Source: Entomortierella parvispora
Lineage: Eukaryota > Mortierellomycota > Mortierellomycetes > Mortierellales > Mortierellaceae
Length of the DNA: 64,000 nt
NCBI GenBank assembly: GCA_963573315.1
Contig: OY752142.1
Span: 1,054,001 to 1,118,000, forward strand
Direction: 5' to 3'
Numbering within the stretch: the first letter of the stretch is position 1; the number at the start of each line of letters is the position of its first letter. The position numbers and the translations under genes were made by a program. Under the pieces are notes generated by a model. It saw only the letters and a program-made list of their open reading frames with translations, ran no database searches and was not told the DNA's origin. Positions 31,616 to 43,321 of the stretch are shown here, piece by piece.

Positions 31616-34600
31616 ATGCCAAGGAAGAAGGCTGGCAATACGGAACCCGAAACGCCTTTCCACACCTTTACTGTGGAGCAGGTCGCGGAACATTACTCCA
31701 CTAATACCTTGGAAGGATTGACCTCGGCCGAAGCAGCAGCTCGCCTCAAAATCTATGGCAGCAATGAACTTCAAGGCAACGGAGGTGTCAAGTGGTACAA
31801 GGTTCTCTGGCGACAGGTCGCCAACGCCTTGGTTGTCATTCTGCTCATCGCCACGGTAAGAGAAAGATTTGACCGAGAAAAAAAAAAAAAAGAAAGGGAG
31901 AGACCTACTGTTTGCTCCCAATGACAGCTGACCTATCACTGTTCTCTCCAAAGATCCAAGAGAGTCAATAGTTTTATCTCTTCTCTGACACTCTGTTCTG
32001 CATTGTAGGCGCTGTCGTTCGCCACAAAGGATTTCGCAGAAGGAGGTGTGATCTTGTTCATTATCATCATGAACGCTGGTATTGGTTTCTGGCAAGAATA
32101 CAATGCCGAACAGACTATGGAAGCCCTCCGAAACATGTCCTCCCCCACGGCCCAGGTCATCCGAGACGAAGCTCGAGTCACGATCCCCAATAACCAGGCT
32201 GTTCCGGGAGATATCATGGTGTTTGAGGATGGTGATGTCATTGGAGCCGACTGTCGACTCTTTGAAGTCTTTAACCTCGAGACTGACGAAGCCCTACTCA
32301 CAGGAGAGTCTTTGCCGGTTCAAAAGAATTTGGAGCTTATTGAAAAGGCAGAACAGCCCCTGGGAGACCGATTGAACATGGTTTTTGCCTCGACCACGGT
32401 CGTCAAGGGGCGCGCCAAAGGTATTGTCACTTCCACAGGAATGAAGACTCAAATCGGCAAGATTGCCACGACCTTGATGGAGGTCGATAGCAATGAGCAG
32501 ACTCCTCTTCAGAAGCGGTTGAACAAGATGGCCTATTTTGTGTTCTTGGCTGCCATCATCCTTGTTATTATTGTGTTTGCGGTCCACAAATTCAAGTACA
32601 GTAACGAGCTGGCCATCTACGCCATTTCAGTCGCCATTGCTATTATTCCCGAGGGGTTGGTCGCCGTTGTGACCCTGACCATGGCTTTTGGTGTCAGAAG
32701 AATGGCCGAGGTCAAGGCTATTGTCCGTCGCTTGTCGTCCTTGGAGAGTTTGGGTGCGGTGACAAACATTTGCTCTGACAAGGTAAAAAAAAAAAAAAAA
32801 AAAAGAACACGAGACGCCTGGATTTGTTTCAGGCGCTTGCTAACAACTGACGGCCTTTCTTTCATATTTTGGTAAATAAAAAGACAGGTACACTGACCCA
32901 GTCCAAGATGGTGGCTGTGCGTATGTGGCTTCCCAGCGATGGTTTCTATCGTATGACCGGTACTGGGTTTATCCCCGAGGGCGATATCTTTCGTCAGGAA
33001 GAGCTCAAGAATGGAGAATTCGTGATGCAAGAGGAGCAGATTCCCACCGGTTCTGGCAGCGATCATTACCTTCGCGCCCTCGAGGCAGCCTCACTCTGTA
33101 ATATGGCCGAATTGCGTCGCACTGCCCATCCAGAATTCAACGGGGAGTGGATAGCGAACGGCGACCCTACCGAGATTGCACTTCAGGTTCTGGCTTACAA
33201 GGCCGGATTGGCAAAGCCCGATCTGCTGGAGCAAGGATTTAAGCTTGTAGCCGAATTCCCTTTTGATTCTTCTGTTAAACGCATGTCGGTCTTGTACCAG
33301 GGACCTGACACCGCCGACGGTCCTGGTGAGCACTTTGTGTTTTTGAAAGGAGCAACAGAGCGTGTCATTGGCTGCTGTTCCTACTGGCGCGATGGTGATG
33401 TCGAGCGATCTCTCCTTGGTGAAAAAGGAACGGAAAGAGAGACCTTCGAGGATATGATCACGGACAGAATGAACACGTTGGCCGAGAAGGGCCTTCGTGT
33501 CTTGACCTTGGCCTACAGACATTTCGATCCCCCAGAGGGTGTCGACCTTGTCCACGACCTGGTCCGCGCCAATGTCGAGACTGACATGGTCTTTTTGGGT
33601 CTCGTCGGTATTTATGATCCACCCCGCGCAGAATCCAGACCCGCTGTCTTGAAATGTTATGATGCTGGTATTCGAGTCCACATGTTGACAGGAGATCACC
33701 CTTCGACCGCTGCTGCAATTGCCAAGGAGGTCGCAATTATTCCCGAAGATGTCCCGATCAAGAACAATCCCTTGATCATGACCGCAGCCCAATTCGATGC
33801 CATGTCCGACGAAGAGGTTGACAAATTGTCCGAGCTCCCCCGTGTTGTTGCCCGTTGTTCTCCTAATACCAAGGTCAAGATGATTGCGGCTTTACATCGC
33901 CGAGACCTGTTTGCCTCTATGACTGGTGATGGTGTGAACGATTCTCCATCGCTCAAGGCTGCTAACGTCGGTATTGCCATGGGTCAGTCTGGATCCGATG
34001 TCGCCAAACAGGCTGCTGATATTGTCTTGACTGACGATAACTTTGCTACGATCGTCCAGGCCGTGGCCGAGGGTCGTCGAATGTTTGCCAACATTCAAAA
34101 GTTTGTTCAACATTTGATGTCAGCCAATGTAGCAGAGATTGTGGTCTTGGTCGTCGGGTTGGCCTTCAAGGATAGGGATGGCCAGGCTGTTTTCCCTATG
34201 AGTGCTGTCGAAATTTTGTTCTTGAACATGATCACATCCTCCCCTCCAGCCATGGGTCTTGGTCTTGAGCCTGCATCCGAGACCAACATGCACGAGCCTC
34301 CTCGGTCCGCGAAGCAGGGACTGTTCTCGTTTGAGATCGTCATGGATACATTCATCTATGGCTTTGCCATGGGTATCTTGACGTTTGCCAACTTTTGCAT
34401 CGTCATCTTTGGATTCGGTCATGGGGATCTTGGCCATGACTGTAACGCGTATTATTCTCCCAGCTGTGTATGGGTCTTCCGAGGCCGTGCCACGTCCTAC
34501 GCCTGCCTGACCTTCTTGATCTTGGCCCATGCGGTCAATTGTCGCGCTTTACGTGAATCCGGCTGGACACCCACAAACCTGGCAACGTTGAAGTATAACA

Positions 34601-34881
34601 AAATGTTGTGGGTTTCGTTGGTGGTGGGTTCCATTTTAGTCTTTCCTGTGATTTATATCCCCGGCCTGAACCACGATGTGTTCAAGCACGCGGCAATCTC
34701 TTACGAGTGGGGTCTTGTCTTTGTAGCCTTGATCTTGTTCATTATGTTTGCCGAGTTTTACAAGATGATGAAGCGTCGTTTCATGAGGCCTTTGGTTATC
34801 CCTACCAATTCCAACTTGGAGATGGAGCGGATGAGAACCATCATGTCCCAGACCGACAGTCTGGACATGATGAAAACGTAA
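31616..34881 (+). CDS. P-type cation ATPase, ENA (type IID) Na+/K+ efflux pump
   Basis: Exons 31616-31855, 32009-32782 and 32884-34881 give 1003 aa with a closed frame. Motifs in order: cation N-domain TFTVEQVAEHYSTNTLEGLT; TM1-2; actuator loop ETDEALLTGESLPV; TM4 with IAIIPEGLVAVVTLTMA; phosphorylation site ICSDKTGTLTQ (Asp337); nucleotide-domain KGATERV; hinge MLTGDHPSTA and MTGDGVNDSPSLK; then TM5-10, including NMITSSPPAMGLGLEPA. The layout and TM6 segment fit the fungal ENA/type IID sodium-potassium exporters rather than SERCA or plasma-membrane H+ pumps. It probably sits in the plasma membrane or ER and helps salt tolerance. Intron 2 interrupts the DKTG motif exactly between Lys and Thr. 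Ion preference cannot be read from sequence alone. Confidence 0.93.
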
Positions 34882-35065
34882 CAGACAGTCCATAACACCT
34901 ATTTCCTCCCTTTCTTATCACCAAGCAAATAAAACTATCATCAGTTTGTACAGTACATAACTCAATCCTCTGCTGAAAAAAAAAAACCCCCCTCGATCAA
35001 ACAAAGCGCAGCAATTTGACCAAAACTTTTTTTATTTTTTTTTCCAAGACAAGGAAAAAAAAAGA

Positions 35066-35512
35066 TCAGTTGTATTGTACGTTATCGTACACGTTCAAGT
35101 TGGGGTCCAGCACATCGCTGTCCGCTTCCGAGTTCTCATCCTCATCCTCATCGTCCAGTTTGGGATGCTGCTTTTGCTGTTTGTGCTGGTTTTGAGAACG
35201 CTTGATCGGACCTCCAGTTTTTTGCACCAGACCTGCCTTTTGTTTCTTTTGGTCACTTTGGGTGCTTGCATGCCCAGAGTTTCCCTGGGGCTGATTCTGG
35301 TTCTGCTGGTGCTCGAGGTTGTTGTGGTGATGATGATGTTTATGATGATGCATCTGGGATGCAGGTGCTTCTTCACCGGCGGCCAAGTGATCCTGCTGTG
35401 GATGTAAACTGCCCGGACGAGAGGATTGATTCTTGCTGCGATGGAGTTCTTTATTGACAAGCTGACCTGTACTCCGCTCCCAACGAGTGATGCCTGAGGG
35501 TTGGTGCGTCAT
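35066..35512 (-). CDS. Small disordered His/Gln-rich protein, unknown
   Basis: A 148-aa reading frame starting at the ATG at 35512. The N-terminal 20 residues, MTHQPSGITRWERSTGQLVN, look ordered. The remainder is low complexity: a HHHKHHHHHNN cluster, Gln-rich linkers, Lys/Gln stretches and an acidic DDEDEDENSEADSD block before DPNLNVYDNVQYN. The open frame extends upstream only by reading through a TG microsatellite, which I do not count as coding. No family recognised. The position next to HMG-CoA synthase on the same strand, about 250 bases downstream, gives no functional clue. Confidence 0.6.
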   Translation of the reverse strand: MTHQPSGITRWERSTGQLVNKELHRSKNQSSRPGSLHPQQDHLAAGEEAPASQMHHHKHHHHHNNLEHQQNQNQPQGNSGHASTQSDQKKQKAGLVQKTGGPIKRSQNQHKQQKQHPKLDDEDEDENSEADSDVLDPNLNVYDNVQYN

Positions 35513-35548
35513 TTGTGTTTCTTTTTGTGTATGGGTAACAATGTTCAA

Positions 35549-35557
35549 TGTGTGTGT

Positions 35558-35614
<57 letters not shown>
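35549..35614 (+). repeat. TG dinucleotide microsatellite
   Basis: About 33 TG units with one TA interruption lie about 35 bases upstream of the start codon of the small His-rich gene (as CA on its sense strand). Long TG/CA tracts can adopt Z-DNA and vary in length. Confidence 0.9.
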
Positions 35615-35616
<2 letters not shown>

Positions 35617-35756
35617 TGATGTGGAGTGCGTTTGTGCTGCGAACGTGTGAAAAAACTTTTTTTCTTGATCTCAACTGCGGTTAAGGGGTGTGACAGATGT
35701 CATGGGGGCTGCTTCGTGACAATGGTGTTCATTCAAAAAAAAGTATGTAAGGGGAT

Positions 35757-37536
35757 CTAAACTCGGGCATAGGTCCGACGGAACTTGTCATCAATGTGTT
35801 CCAGGTAATAAGTGCCTTTGGCCATGATAGAGACATCGCCGACCGGGGTATACTCTTTCAACGTTGCCGTCTTCTCTCTCAGCTGCATCAGCTCTGTATA
35901 CCGCTCCGGCGTCACCCTGGTCCGCTGCGCCAGCCGAGTCTGCATTTGGATCGTTTCCTTGAACCGGTCCGTGGAGCCCACGATCCTGACGGAAAAGAAC
36001 GTCGCAGCAGCACCTGATCCATATGAGTACAGTCCCACGCGCTTCTGCAACAGTTCTGACTCTGGAGTCAAGGACAATAAACTAGCCAAGCCTGCCCACA
36101 TCGAGGCCGTATACATATTCCCCACATTCGTCGCCGCGTACAACGAAGGGAGGACTTTTTTCTCATACTCCGATTTAGTGAACTGGATCAAGGCCCGTTC
36201 CAGATCCTTGTTGTAATAGGAGGTCTCTGTTTGTCCAAAGAGCGCCCATTCCTTCACAGGGCCGTAAAGGGGATTCTCAAGATCCTGCAACATGTCAAGG
36301 TACGTCATCCGTGCAAAGGCCTTTTGGACGAGTTTGCAGTTAGGCGAATGAAAGACCACATGGTCCAGATCCTGACTCGTGATCCTGTTTTCGGGATGTC
36401 GACTGTACCGCTTGGCCATTTTTTCAGTAAACAGACGGTAGCTGGCATCAAAGGATTGGATGTAGCAGACACTGGAAAAGTGACCATCGACAATGGGATA
36501 CTCACAGGCGAGCTCGGGTTTGTAGAAATCCCAGACATGGTTCATAAACGTGCCACGTACACCTTGGTCAAAAACGACGGGGGCATTCGGTCCGATCAAA
36601 ATGGCGACTGCGCCTGCACCGCCTGTAGGACGAGCTGGGCCTGGGGCATAAGAGGCAATATCTGCAGCGACCACGATGGCCCATCGACCATCCCATGATG
36701 AAGATTCGATCCAGTTCACGGCGTTGAAGACACTGGCCGTGCCACCATAACAGGCATTCTTGGTATCAATTCCTGTCACGTCAAAGTTGCCGGATTTCTC
36801 AAACAAGGACATGAGAACAGTCTTGACTGATTTGGACTTGTCAATCAGGGTCTCGGTTCCGACTTCGAGGAATCCAATGTCTGTGAAGGCAAGGCTGTGC
36901 TTCTCCACCAAGTTTTGAACCACTGCATGAACGAAGGAAAAAAAAGGGGAAGAGAGAGCGAAGGGACAGGAGGGTTTAGCATGTGTGCTTTCTTTACATG
37001 TGGGGTCTTCTTGAAAGACAGCCGTTCGAGACCCATCTGTTTTACCAGTAAGAGAGATCGAATTGATGTCCTCCCGGTCGTCGCATACACCCATCTGGGT
37101 CTGTCCGAGTCCGATCGTGTACTTTCCGGTAGACACGCCGTCAAACTGTTCCAGTTCCGTTTGTTCGACAAACTACATTGACAATTCAAGTGACAAAATG
37201 GAGTCAGGAATGAGAAGAATGGTGTCGGATTCCTCTCCAAGAAAAAAAATAAAAAAATAAAAAAAAACAAGAAACTCGTAGCGCCTCTGCTCTTGTAGGA
37301 AAAGGTTGCTGGCTCCAAGCAATGAGTGGCACAATGTTTACCTGTGCAGGAAAGTGAAATTCAAGAGCGTGAATGCCGACGTTGGGGGGAAAGGACCTGG
37401 TGTTGTATGCTCCAACCATGGTATCTGGAGTTATTGTTGCTGTGGAGGAGTTAGGTGGCGAGGGCGTGCAAGATATAGGAGAGGAAGGTGGAGATGGGGA
37501 GGAAGAAGAGGAGGGAGAGCGCGCCGCGGTGGCCAT
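35757..37536 (-). CDS. ERG13: Hydroxymethylglutaryl-CoA synthase
   Basis: Condenses acetyl-CoA with acetoacetyl-CoA to HMG-CoA, the second step of the mevalonate/ergosterol pathway in the cytosol. Exons 37536-37342, 37172-37046 and 36922-35757 give 495 aa with a closed frame. Signatures: VGAYNTRSFPPNVGIHALEF; KYTIGLGQTQMGVCDDREDI; FLEVGTETLIDKSKSVKT; NACYGGTA with the catalytic Cys near residue 165; SSWDGRWAIVVAADIA; and VVFHSPNCKLVQKAFARM with the catalytic His. The first 30 residues are a Ser/Pro-rich leader not needed for catalysis. An ORF in the last exon runs on through intron 2, but the family alignment requires removal of 37045-36923. Confidence 0.95.
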
Positions 37537-37901
37537 GCTATTTAAGGTCGCCTGTCGTAAAAGCGAAAGCCTGCGTTCTGGGTTCAATTGCCGGTCAGGG
37601 TATTCCAGGAAAGGCAGTGGGATGAGGCTGCGACAGGAATGGGGTGAGGTGAGGCGGGTTTTCGGTTGTTGGATCCAATGTAGCAGAAAGTGAAAAAAAA
37701 AGAAGGAAACACGGTCGGCCACACAATGATCGCGGTTTGTTCTCTACGAGGCAAAGACACAGTCACTGGACTCTGCGTATGTCGGATGGTGTGTAAGACT
37801 TTTGAACTTTACTTTCGTAATTTCTAAATATTTCATCGTACGATCAAACCGGCGTCGCTCTCTTGCTTGCGTTAACAGACGAATACAACGCATGATTAGC
37901 A
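37537..37901. other. Gene-free stretch
   Basis: The 365 bases between ERG13 (promoter side) and the 3' end of the next minus-strand gene hold no supportable ORF or repeat. The part just before the ERG13 start should be its promoter. Confidence 0.45.
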
Positions 37902-38564
37902 CTAGCGCTCCTCCTTGCCAGCCTTTTCGGCTTTATGGGTGTGTCGAAAAGGTGACTTGTAGGCTCCAGTCAAGTAATCATGGGCCTCTTCATCTTGCAC
38001 TGTGTTTGAATCTATGGCGTAATCATCTGCTAGACGCTTGGCATGTTTAATCGTTGCGACTGGATTTCCTGAAGAATGGTTCGCCGCGCCAGATAGATGA
38101 TGTTCCTTGACGCCACTTCCAACGGAAGCGGCTGCGTGCGCAGGAACTCCTGTCTCTAGTCGTAGAGACTCCTCCACATCCACTGCTTCTGGGGTGTCAA
38201 CCGATACTTCTTGATCCTGGTCATCCAGTTGCTCGTCATCCTCCTCTTCATCTCCGGTATCGACGTTGCCCTCCACCGGCTCCTGCTCATCGAAATCGCT
38301 ATTGATCGGTGTATCAATGGCATCGTCCAATTGTTCCGCTACGGCGGGAGATGATGTCGGGGATACTGTGACAGAGGAAGAGGCAGGGTTGAGATCTGGA
38401 TCGGAAGCTTCGAGGACTTGATCCCTCTTCTCATGAGGCTCCGTCGTCTGAGATGTACTTTCGGACGGGCTTGAATCACTCTGTTGAGATCTTGATGCGG
38501 ATGGCGAAGACGAAGACGAAAGCGCGGCAGCGCCGCTGCGTGATGTTTGGCGAATGGTACTCAT
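37902..38564 (-). CDS. Acidic disordered protein, unknown
   Basis: A 220-aa single-exon frame from ATG 38564 (MSTIRQTSRSGAAALSS). The first 30 residues are Ser/Arg-rich and could act as a weak mitochondrial presequence. The middle is acidic with DEEEDDEQLDDQDQE. The C-terminus TGAYKSPFRHTHKAEKAGK is basic and looks like the conserved part. The frame extends 15 codons further upstream to another start (38609). No domain recognised. Coding status rests on its length, frame integrity and non-repetitive C-terminus. Confidence 0.55.
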   Translation of the reverse strand: MSTIRQTSRSGAAALSSSSSPSASRSQQSDSSPSESTSQTTEPHEKRDQVLEASDPDLNPASSSVTVSPTSSPAVAEQLDDAIDTPINSDFDEQEPVEGNVDTGDEEEDDEQLDDQDQEVSVDTPEAVDVEESLRLETGVPAHAAASVGSGVKEHHLSGAANHSSGNPVATIKHAKRLADDYAIDSNTVQDEEAHDYLTGAYKSPFRHTHKAEKAGKEER

Positions 38565-39329
38565 ACCGACTGTTGTTATGGCAGACTCCTTGCGGAAGCA
38601 GATAGTCAAGGGATGTGGCGATGAGAGAGCAGAGGTGAGAGGTGCACAAACGGCCGAAAAGGTGACAAGCAGTCAAATTTTGCATGAGTGAAACAAGACA
38701 GTCCGAGCGGGCGAGACACACACGCTAGAAGAGGAAAGAAGTGCGCGCGCGTGCACAAACGACAGATCCTACTGTAATTCTGTGCACACCATTCGGGGCC
38801 AAAAAGGGTGGCGAGCACTGGCGAAGGGTGAAGGGATTGTCCATCGAGATACACGAACGGACGGATAAACTGATACGTCCTATCCTGATTCGATATGTTT
38901 GCTTCTCTTATCAGCAGACCAGTGCTTTGCCAAGAATCTCTTCTACGCCAATGTAAGCGATGAAGTGTTTTATCTTCCACAGCACGATCTCAGCAGCGAA
39001 TATAGCTCGATCTTTTTTTATTCGGGAACGTCAGGCGTGATTAATAGAGGCAAAAGAAAAGAAAATGTAATAATAGTAGTACAGGAGGAAAGAGAGGGTC
39101 AAAGTCAGATCTGGCCAGGACATCAGGGGCGCTGAGGACGAGAAAGGAGGGAGCATGATGGAGAGGCATGGGGGAAGAGGTGGTGTACTGAACAAGTTGC
39201 ATAGAAACAAAAAATACAAAAGAGGAAAATAACTGCACATGGTATAAAAAAACCTCCGCAAATGAGGCGATGGTGAGGGGCCAGCAAGACTCGAAAGAGA
39301 ACGTGTAGGGTCCAACTGACTCGTGATAA
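38565..39329. other. Gene-free stretch
   Basis: About 765 bases upstream of the acidic-protein gene and downstream of the GATA gene. A GCGCGCGCGTGC purine/pyrimidine alternation lies at about 38743-38755. The short ORFs here show no motifs or splice-consistent extension. Confidence 0.5.
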
Positions 39330-42072
39330 CTACACCCTAGTATCTTCCTCAGCTACTGTTGTTGGTGGTGGTGGCGGCACAGGAATGTCTGTCGCAAGCC
39401 AGTGTTCAAGCAATGGTTTGACAGGCGGGCCCCCTCCACCTAGACGTTCTCGAAATCGAAAAACTATCAGAGTCTCGTTGCGATCTGGGTTCAGTAGTTC
39501 TTTGTCGAATCTGAGGGTAAACGGATCGGGATGTGGAGGTATAGGAGATGTGAGTTCTCGATATCTGTGCAAATTCAACATTTAAACACTTGCAAAAGAG
39601 AATCTACCTTGTCAAGTACTGACGTGAGAGAGCCTTCATGACAATCATGCTCTCGCCATCGCCAACGTCCACAACCTGAAACTCCGTGCCTTCAATCCCC
39701 TCCTTCCAAACGTCTATCGCTGTACGCTCGCCAGCCTGCACAAGCTGAATCTGGAAGTGGTTTTCATAGAGGACCACAGCGCAATTAGGATAATTGTACG
39801 ATGCGTTGTTGGGACCGAATCCAACGGAAATAGTCGGGAAATGCAGAGGGAAGGTCGCCGTATTGTTGGTGAATGTAGTCCTGGCAGGAAATAAAGCAAG
39901 ACTGTTTTCATCATGTCGAACAGCGGTAAGAGTAGCAGCAGACACAGGAACCTGGGCACGGGTAGGAGTAAGAGCGGGCATTGGGACGGGGACAGGAGCG
40001 GGAGTAGGTGCAGGAACAACCGAAGGGGCAGATTGTGTAGCCTTTGCCTTAGTTTGGGCACTCGCCAAAAGGGCCGATTTTAGTTCTTCCGAAGCAACAT
40101 CCAGGAGATGAGTGAGTCCATTTTTTTTCGGCGTAGGCGTATGGTCGCGGTTATCCAACTGATGAATTGGCACCATTCTGGGACCAACAGGAGACACGGT
40201 AGGTGCTATGAAAAGGTGGAGAGAGGTCAGTGCATAATGTCCACAGTTGCAGTAAACAGGTTCCCTTACACCTTACCCAAATGCCTCTTTTTGACTGGAA
40301 TCATCTTCTCAGGCTCTGACATCTTGGAGTCCCTGCGACCGCCGTGTCCACCTGTGCCCGGCGAGGCCTTCTTGTTATTACGGATGTGCGAGTTGTGGTC
40401 ATCAGCAACTGATGACTCTTTACCGGTCTTTGAAGGAGGGGGGCGTGAGGTTGATGTAATTGCGTGGGGAGCCGTGGACGACGAACTGCCTGTTTTGGGT
40501 TCGCTCTGTGTGTCAACCTGGTCCTGCAAGATCTTGCCATGCTTCCATTTGACGCCACAAGCATTACAGAGAGTGCTTGGCCCCTTTGGCCCACGCCTCC
40601 ACATTGGGGTGGATGAGCAGTTGCAGTATCCACACCGCTTTTGCTGGCTTGAAACAGCAGCAGAGTTGGTAGAGGTGCCGTTCTTTCGAGGGGAGGTGTT
40701 GGATCCCGTTTTTTTCACATGTGGCTTTTCGTCCTGATCGTGTTTCGGTTTCTTGAGCTTTGCTGTCCTTTGGTTATCTGTCTGCTTTGGTGGCAAACGA
40801 TGTATTGGGTTAGGCCATTTATGGTACCACAATTTTTCTTATGAGGATACAATCTTTGAACTCACCATTCCATCCTGTTTCCGCTTGATGGAGAGATTCT
40901 CGCTATTCTGGGACGTCTTCTTTCCAGACCCAAGTATCTCGGATGGATCCTCATCGTAAGTAGAGGAGGTACGGGACCGATGACCACTGGTGTGGGATCT
41001 GTAAGCGCCTGACCGATGAACTGTACGGGGTCCCTCCACCGCAAGCTCAAGACCCTCCCAGAGGGCCGTCGTAGCGTGTGAAATGGTCAAGTCGACTGCA
41101 ATATCTTGGTCTCCAGTTCGGGTCAACTGTGGTTTCCCTTGTCTAGCCTGATCACGCAGCGGGAGGTTGAACGAGGCTGTGATCTGAGCAGAGTCGCGAT
41201 CGTTTGCAGGGAAGAACTCAAGTGAGGCCTCTTCCGGGAAGAGCCACTGAGTACCAGAGTTCTCCTTGAACTCCAGGACGACCTGGTGATGGGTGGTGCG
41301 CTGGCGAGAAGGGGATCGACTACGATCTCGAGCCGACTCTATCTTGATGGCAAGGGACTCTTTGTCTGCGTTGAGAACAGTGAAGAATTTAGTGTCAAGG
41401 AAGATGTGTGGGCCAATGCTGACGGTGCACACACCGGCCAGGGACACTTCGGAGACTGGTGTAAATTGGGCCTTGTGGCCACCGTTGTTGGCAGTCTGGG
41501 GTTTAAAGCGGCTGAAAGCGGAATGAGTCCATGTCTGTCGCGACTGCATCAATGACGCACGGAGGGCGGCGCTGAGAGATGACAAAGAAGGCAGGGGGTG
41601 ATGCATCCACAAGAAGGAAGAATTGTCAGCAAAGTGCACACTTTGGGTCCATGGAAGTCTCTGTCCACTTTTTTTTTTTTTTTTTTTTTTTTCATTTTCT
41701 CTTTCGCTACAAGTACCTGTCTGCGTTGCTCATTGACTGGGTCTCTAGCCCTTTATCAATTCGCCAAGAGTCGAGGTGACCCATCGTAGGCAAGTTCTTT
41801 CTGCGGTCGTTGTGGCTGTGTTGATGGTGGTTGTAGTTGCTGCCGTAATTGCTTGTGTTGTTGATGGGGCGCTTTTGAGGAGAAGTCGAGGTAGAAGAAG
41901 CCTCGAGTGCTGCAGCGGCGGCAGCAACAAGGTCCATGGTCTTTGTCGAGGTCGTCGTCGATGGATGAGACGGTCTAGAGGCAGAGGGACGGATTGTGTT
42001 CATTGATGAGCGGGGGCTTTTGCTGCTGCTGTCAGTCCGCAACGAATCAATGGGGATGTGAGGGCAAGACAC
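39330..42072 (-). CDS. GATA-type zinc-finger protein
   Basis: Five exons, 42072-41717, 41658-40866, 40784-40277, 40205-39608 and 39564-39330, give up to 829 aa with a closed frame. Near the middle is one GATA finger, CGYC...CNACG, with spacing C-x2-C-x18-C-x2-C, the class with the longer loop seen in plant GATA factors and fungal WC-1/Ash1-like proteins. A basic stretch follows (VKWKHGKIL). The N-terminal part has Ser/Thr/Asn-rich and Ala-run segments. Two probable folded regions flank the finger: one around KAQFTPVSEVSLAGVCTVSI, and one around FPTISVGFGPNNASYNYPN to MKALSRQYLTR. Neither matches a family I know. Alternative starts exist at 42003 and about 41937. It is likely a nuclear transcription regulator; its targets are unknown. 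Divergent to PHA2 across a 1.25-kb spacer. Confidence 0.82.
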
Positions 42073-43321
42073 CCCTGAGGAGGAAGGGATCTGTCTGTCT
42101 GTCCAGTCAGGCAGTCAACCAGTCAGTCAGCCAGTCGGAAGGCCTTTGAGGATGATCACTATGGGTACGTCTGATTTGTGCAGAGGCGGCAGGAGTTAGG
42201 AGACGGGGATGAATGTGTTAGAGCCAGGGTGGGGAACATTTGATGCATCAGTGGTGTCGGGGTTTACAATGATGCTAAACTCTATGGCGCAACAATGTGA
42301 CCCTGGAATGCATGCATCTCTGGGCTTATGCTGCAGAGTCAAATGAGCAGCGGGGATGCTTACATGTCCACGGCCAAAAGGCTGAGAGAAGAGGATAGAT
42401 CTGCACAAATAAGAGGATGCAAGGTTGGAATGGCAGACTTGCGAATGTGGGTGACGGAAAGGATTGTTAGTAGGGAAGGAGATCAGATGATGAGGCAGGC
42501 GAAGGATATGGGGTTTTTGGGTTTCTGGGGAGGAAGGGAGATGGGGGAGAGGAGAGAGGAGGAGGAGGAAGATGAAGAAGATGGGGAAAGCGAAGACAAG
42601 ATGTGCGGGGGGAGAGAGAAGGGAGGGGAGGGATCTGATGAGATAGATGAGGAAGAGAGAGAAGAAGAGGAGGAAGAGGAGGAGAGGAGGAGGAGGAAGA
42701 AGGAGGAGAAGGGGCCCGTCGGACGACGGACAGAGGTCTCCCTCCCTCTTTGCACACAAACACACCCACGCACGCACAATCAATAAAGGCACGAAGATGT
42801 GTGTGTGTGTGTGTGTGGGCAACCCCCCGTTCTTTCTTCTTTGTCCAGAAAAGCAACCAGCCCAGGCGACTGGATGGATGATCAGCCAGAGATGGGAACC
42901 CTTTCTTTGGGATGCATGCACCTTGCTTGTGCACTGCATTGTGTTCATGATGCGCGTCATCCCGATCCCTCGTTCCCCCAATCTGCTCTTTGAATGGGCA
43001 AGCAAGCAGGCGAGCAGGCAAGGCAGGCAAGGCAAGGCAGGCAAGGCAAGGGCACAAAAAAAAAAAAAAAAAAAAAAGAGAAGAAAAGAAGAGAGGGTCA
43101 CGCGGTCCGCAAAGGAACCCGACTGACTGAACTGACTGACTGAGTGGCAGGCTGATGTGGATTTCGCCCACAGGGATCCAAAAATCAAAAAAAACAGACG
43201 CCGTCTTGTCCTCCCCACCTCTGTCCCACTGACTGCTTCTTTGCCTTCACTGTTCACCGCTCCATCCATCCATTCGCCTCATCCGCTATTCTCGCTCCCA
43301 CACTCGCATTCTCCTTCATCC
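42073..43321. promoter_or_regulatory. GATA/PHA2 divergent intergenic region, repeat-rich
   Basis: This 1.25-kb spacer is mostly low-complexity sequence and holds both promoters. In order it contains a (CAGT)n-like cluster at about 42092-42136, a GGA/GAA purine tract at 42526-42711, a GT repeat at 42799-42817, GGCAAG/CAGG repeats at about 42998-43052, poly-A at about 43057-43078 and an (ACTG)n cluster at about 43121-43145. ORFs crossing it are compositional artefacts. Confidence 0.6.
42526..42711 (+). repeat. GGA/GAA purine tract
   Basis: Almost pure purine for nearly 190 bases (GAGGAGGAGGAAGATGAAGAAG style). Such tracts can form triplex DNA and are often transcribed leaders. They also create spurious Glu-rich ORFs on one strand and Ser/Leu-rich ORFs on the other. 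Confidence 0.8.

Noticed and set aside
35513-35674. N-terminal extension of the small His-rich protein through the TG tract
   Set aside because: The extension translates the microsatellite into a Thr-His run and lacks a sensible start context; the downstream ATG at 35512 is simpler.
42196-43269. Long overlapping ORFs on both strands in the GATA/PHA2 spacer
   Set aside because: They are Leu/Ser/Pro- or Glu/Arg-rich mirror images of a purine/pyrimidine tract, without motifs or splice-consistent extensions.
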